Source: an uncultured Altererythrobacter sp. (GTDB lineage: Bacteria; Pseudomonadota; Alphaproteobacteria; Sphingomonadales; Sphingomonadaceae). Taken from it: a DNA stretch of 8,154 bases. Of the stretch, positions 6,419 through 8,154 are shown one piece after another. Each line of letters opens with the position of its first letter. Positions within the stretch are counted from its first letter, which is position 1. The stretch lies in assembly GCA_946885545.1 (NCBI GenBank), contig CAMPGP010000088.1, positions 1 to 8,154 on the forward strand, in the 5' to 3' direction. The notes below the pieces were generated by a model. That model saw nothing but the letters and a program-made list of their open reading frames with translations. It made no database searches and was not told the origin of the DNA. A program made the translations under genes and the position numbers.

Positions 6419-7579
6419 ATGTTCGACGAATTCTACGGGCTGACCGGTCGCCCCTTTCAGCTGACCCCCGATCCAAACTTCTATTTCGAGAGCATTACGC
6501 ACCGCAAGGCGTTGTCATACCTCGGCTATGGCATGGCGCAGGGCGAGGGCTTCATCGTCATCACCGGTGAGGTCGGTGCGGGCAAGTCCACGCTCGTCGC
6601 GCACCTGATGCAGAAGATCGATCACAACCAGATGACTGTCGGCCAGGTCGTGACCAGCAACCTCGACGGCGAGGAACTGGTTCACGTCGTCGCGCAGAGC
6701 TTCGGCCTCGACATCGAAGGGCGCGACAAGGCGAGTGCACTCGGTGCGATCGAGGCCTTCCTGCACGAGGAAGCGCGCGAGGGGCGCCGGTGCATGCTTG
6801 TGGTCGACGAATCCCAGAACCTCAGCGTGGAAGCGCTGGAGGAGCTGCGGATGCTGTCGAACTTCCAGCTCGGTTCGCACCCGCTGGTGCAAACCCTGTT
6901 GCTCGGACAGCCCGAGTTCAAGCAGGTCCTGGCCGAGCACCAGGATCTCGAACAATTGCGCCAGCGCGTGATCGCGGCGCACCATCTCGAGCCGATGGAG
7001 CCTGGCGAGATCGAGCCCTATCTCCGCCACCGCCTCGAATGCGTCGGCTGGCAGGGCAACCCCGAACTCGATCCCGAGCTCTTTGCCGGCCTTCACGAGG
7101 CGACCGGCGGCATCCCACGCAAGGTCAACCAGGTCGCGACGCGGCTGCTTCTGCTCGGCGCAGTCGAACAGCGCACGCGCATCGACGCGACCATGCTTGG
7201 CGATGTCCTGGCCGAGATGCGAACCGACAATGCCTCGCCCAAGGCGGAAACGAGCGACATGCCCCGGATCGGTGCGGCGCCCGGCCCCGTCAAGCACGCG
7301 GCCTATCCCGATGCCGCGCCAGACCCTTCGTGTGCCGTGTCGGAAGCCGACCTTGTTGCCATGCTTGCCGAGAGGGACGCCCAGATCGCCGAACTCCAGC
7401 AGGCGGTCATCGAGTTGTCGCGCACCGCCGAGCACGACGGCCGTAACGCAGAAGAGCTGGCTGCGCGGATCGATGCCTGCGCGCAGCGGCTCGAAGAGCA
7501 GGAGCGCTCGGTACGGCACGTGCTGGGAATGCTGATCGACTGGATCGAGACCGGGCGGGCCCCGCGCGCAGCGGCCTAG
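6419..7579 (+). CDS. AAA-type ATPase, ExeA/GspA-like, XrtA/PEP-CTERM-associated
   Basis: This 386-residue protein opens with MFDEFYGLTGRPFQLTPDP, the typical N-terminus of the ExeA/GspA-like ATPases. Walker A is GEVGAGKST (50-58, K56), Walker B is MLVVDE (126-131, D130 and E131), a sensor-like LLGQPE lies at 161-166, RQR at 181-183, and GIPRKVNQ (231-238) gives a sensor-2-type arginine, R234. The core ends near residue 268. A proline/alanine-rich linker follows, then a helical, coiled-coil-prone tail (about 308-370). No signal peptide or membrane segment is seen, and the peptidoglycan-binding domain of true ExeA is absent, so it should be cytosolic. The ATG at 6419 is chosen because GAAGGG (6404-6409) lies nine bases before it; upstream in-frame extensions would run through the β-barrel gene. 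ExeA helps assemble secretin rings; a comparable assembly or regulatory role here is only inferred. Confidence 0.9.
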   Translation: MFDEFYGLTGRPFQLTPDPNFYFESITHRKALSYLGYGMAQGEGFIVITGEVGAGKSTLVAHLMQKIDHNQMTVGQVVTSNLDGEELVHVVAQSFGLDIEGRDKASALGAIEAFLHEEAREGRRCMLVVDESQNLSVEALEELRMLSNFQLGSHPLVQTLLLGQPEFKQVLAEHQDLEQLRQRVIAAHHLEPMEPGEIEPYLRHRLECVGWQGNPELDPELFAGLHEATGGIPRKVNQVATRLLLLGAVEQRTRIDATMLGDVLAEMRTDNASPKAETSDMPRIGAAPGPVKHAAYPDAAPDPSCAVSEADLVAMLAERDAQIAELQQAVIELSRTAEHDGRNAEELAARIDACAQRLEEQERSVRHVLGMLIDWIETGRAPRAAA

Positions 7580-7581
7580 CG

Positions 7582-8154
7582 ATGGACCAGGCGGGCATCG
7601 TCAACGGCCTGTCGGTCGACGTCGAGGACTGGTTCCAGGTCGGCGCCTTCGAGAACGTGATCGAGCGCGACGCGTGGGACGGGCTGGCGCTTCGCGTGGA
7701 GGACAATGTCCTGCGCGTGCTCGACCTGTTCGCCGAGGCGGACGTGAAAGCCACGTTCTTTACCCTCGGCTGGGTGGCGCAGCGCAACGGTGCGCTGATG
7801 CGGCGGATTGTCGAGGCGGGGCACGAACTTGCCAGCCACGGCTTCGACCATGCGCGGGTGTTCACCTTCGACCGCAAGCAATTCGCCGAGGACATCGCAC
7901 GGGCTCGCAAGACGATCGAGGATGCGGGAGGAGTGGCCGTGACCGGCTACCGCGCGCCGAGCTTCTCGATCGATCAGCGCACACCGTGGGCCTACATGGA
8001 GTTGGCCGAGCAGGGCTATGCCTATTCTTCCAGCGTCGCTCCGGTCGCGCACGATCACTACGGCTGGCGCGAGGCGCCGCGCTTCGCGTTCCGGCCGCTG
8101 GCTTGGTCGGACCTGGTCGAGATCCCGGTGACCACCGCGATGCTGGGCGGAAGG
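7582..8154 (+). CDS. Polysaccharide deacetylase, NodB fold with DUF3473-type family, XrtA-associated (5' part)
   Basis: The gene runs off the right edge with 191 codons visible. The start SVDVEDWFQV (11-20) is the acidic motif 1 of the subgroup that usually carries a C-terminal DUF3473; D13, E15 and D16 are the candidates for catalytic base and metal ligand. ASHGFDH supplies the metal-binding histidines H86 and H90 (the H-x3-H motif), and GYRAPSF (122-128) is motif 3 with R124. KATFFTLG (56-63) is the usual second strand of the NodB barrel. The enzyme should remove acetyl groups from a sugar polymer or a lipid-linked precursor. No signal peptide is visible, so the visible part looks cytosolic. 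The ATG lies two bases after the ATPase stop with no clear ribosome-binding site, so translation is probably coupled. The remaining C-terminal part and catalytic motifs 4 and 5 lie outside the window. Confidence 0.92.
   Translation, partial: MDQAGIVNGLSVDVEDWFQVGAFENVIERDAWDGLALRVEDNVLRVLDLFAEADVKATFFTLGWVAQRNGALMRRIVEAGHELASHGFDHARVFTFDRKQFAEDIARARKTIEDAGGVAVTGYRAPSFSIDQRTPWAYMELAEQGYAYSSSVAPVAHDHYGWREAPRFAFRPLAWSDLVEIPVTTAMLGGR

Noticed and set aside
6515..7519. Minus-strand frame of 334 codons opposite the ATPase gene
   Set aside because: It mirrors the ATPase codons; the ATPase has all its motifs and the mirror has none.

Overview
The window is GC-rich and reads on one strand. It is part of an exopolysaccharide locus of the exosortase A (XrtA/EpsH, PEP-CTERM) type. 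The family mix and gene order are an AMP-forming acyl ligase, a PLP decarboxylase, a short Wza-like lipoprotein, a Wzz-like chain-length protein, a tyrosine autokinase, a β-barrel protein, an ExeA-like ATPase and a DUF3473-type deacetylase. This order fits an alphaproteobacterium of the Sphingomonadales (Erythrobacter/Sphingomonas-like). The taxonomic call is inferred from gene order and base composition, not from a search.

Layout: bases 1-115 hold the last 37 codons of the acyl ligase, whose stop overlaps the start of the decarboxylase (112-1338) by 4 bases. A 192-base intergenic gap (1339-1530) follows. It contains a long imperfect inverted repeat and is the only stretch with room for a promoter or terminator. 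A tightly packed run of six genes comes next: export lipoprotein (1531-2169), chain-length determinant (2186-3706), tyrosine autokinase (3717-4760), outer-membrane β-barrel (4765-6405), AAA-type ATPase (6419-7579) and polysaccharide deacetylase (7582 to the window edge). The gaps between them are 16, 10, 4, 13 and 2 bases, so they are probably one transcript.

How the genes work together: the chain-length protein and its separate autokinase would form the inner-membrane co-polymerase that sets polymer length. The lipoprotein would carry the chain through the periplasm. The β-barrel is a candidate outer-membrane exit, because the lipoprotein is too short to be a full Wza. The deacetylase would trim N- or O-acetyl groups from the polymer. 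The ATPase may have an assembly or control role. The ligase and decarboxylase form a separate small-molecule module of unknown product. No exosortase, glycosyltransferase, PEP-CTERM substrate, RNA gene, mobile element or CRISPR array is seen here. The exosortase and glycosyltransferases would be expected beyond the right edge.

The main items for follow-up are the possible split (lipoprotein plus β-barrel) export path, the unassigned decarboxylase chemistry, and the hairpin with a tiny candidate leader ORF ahead of the export operon.
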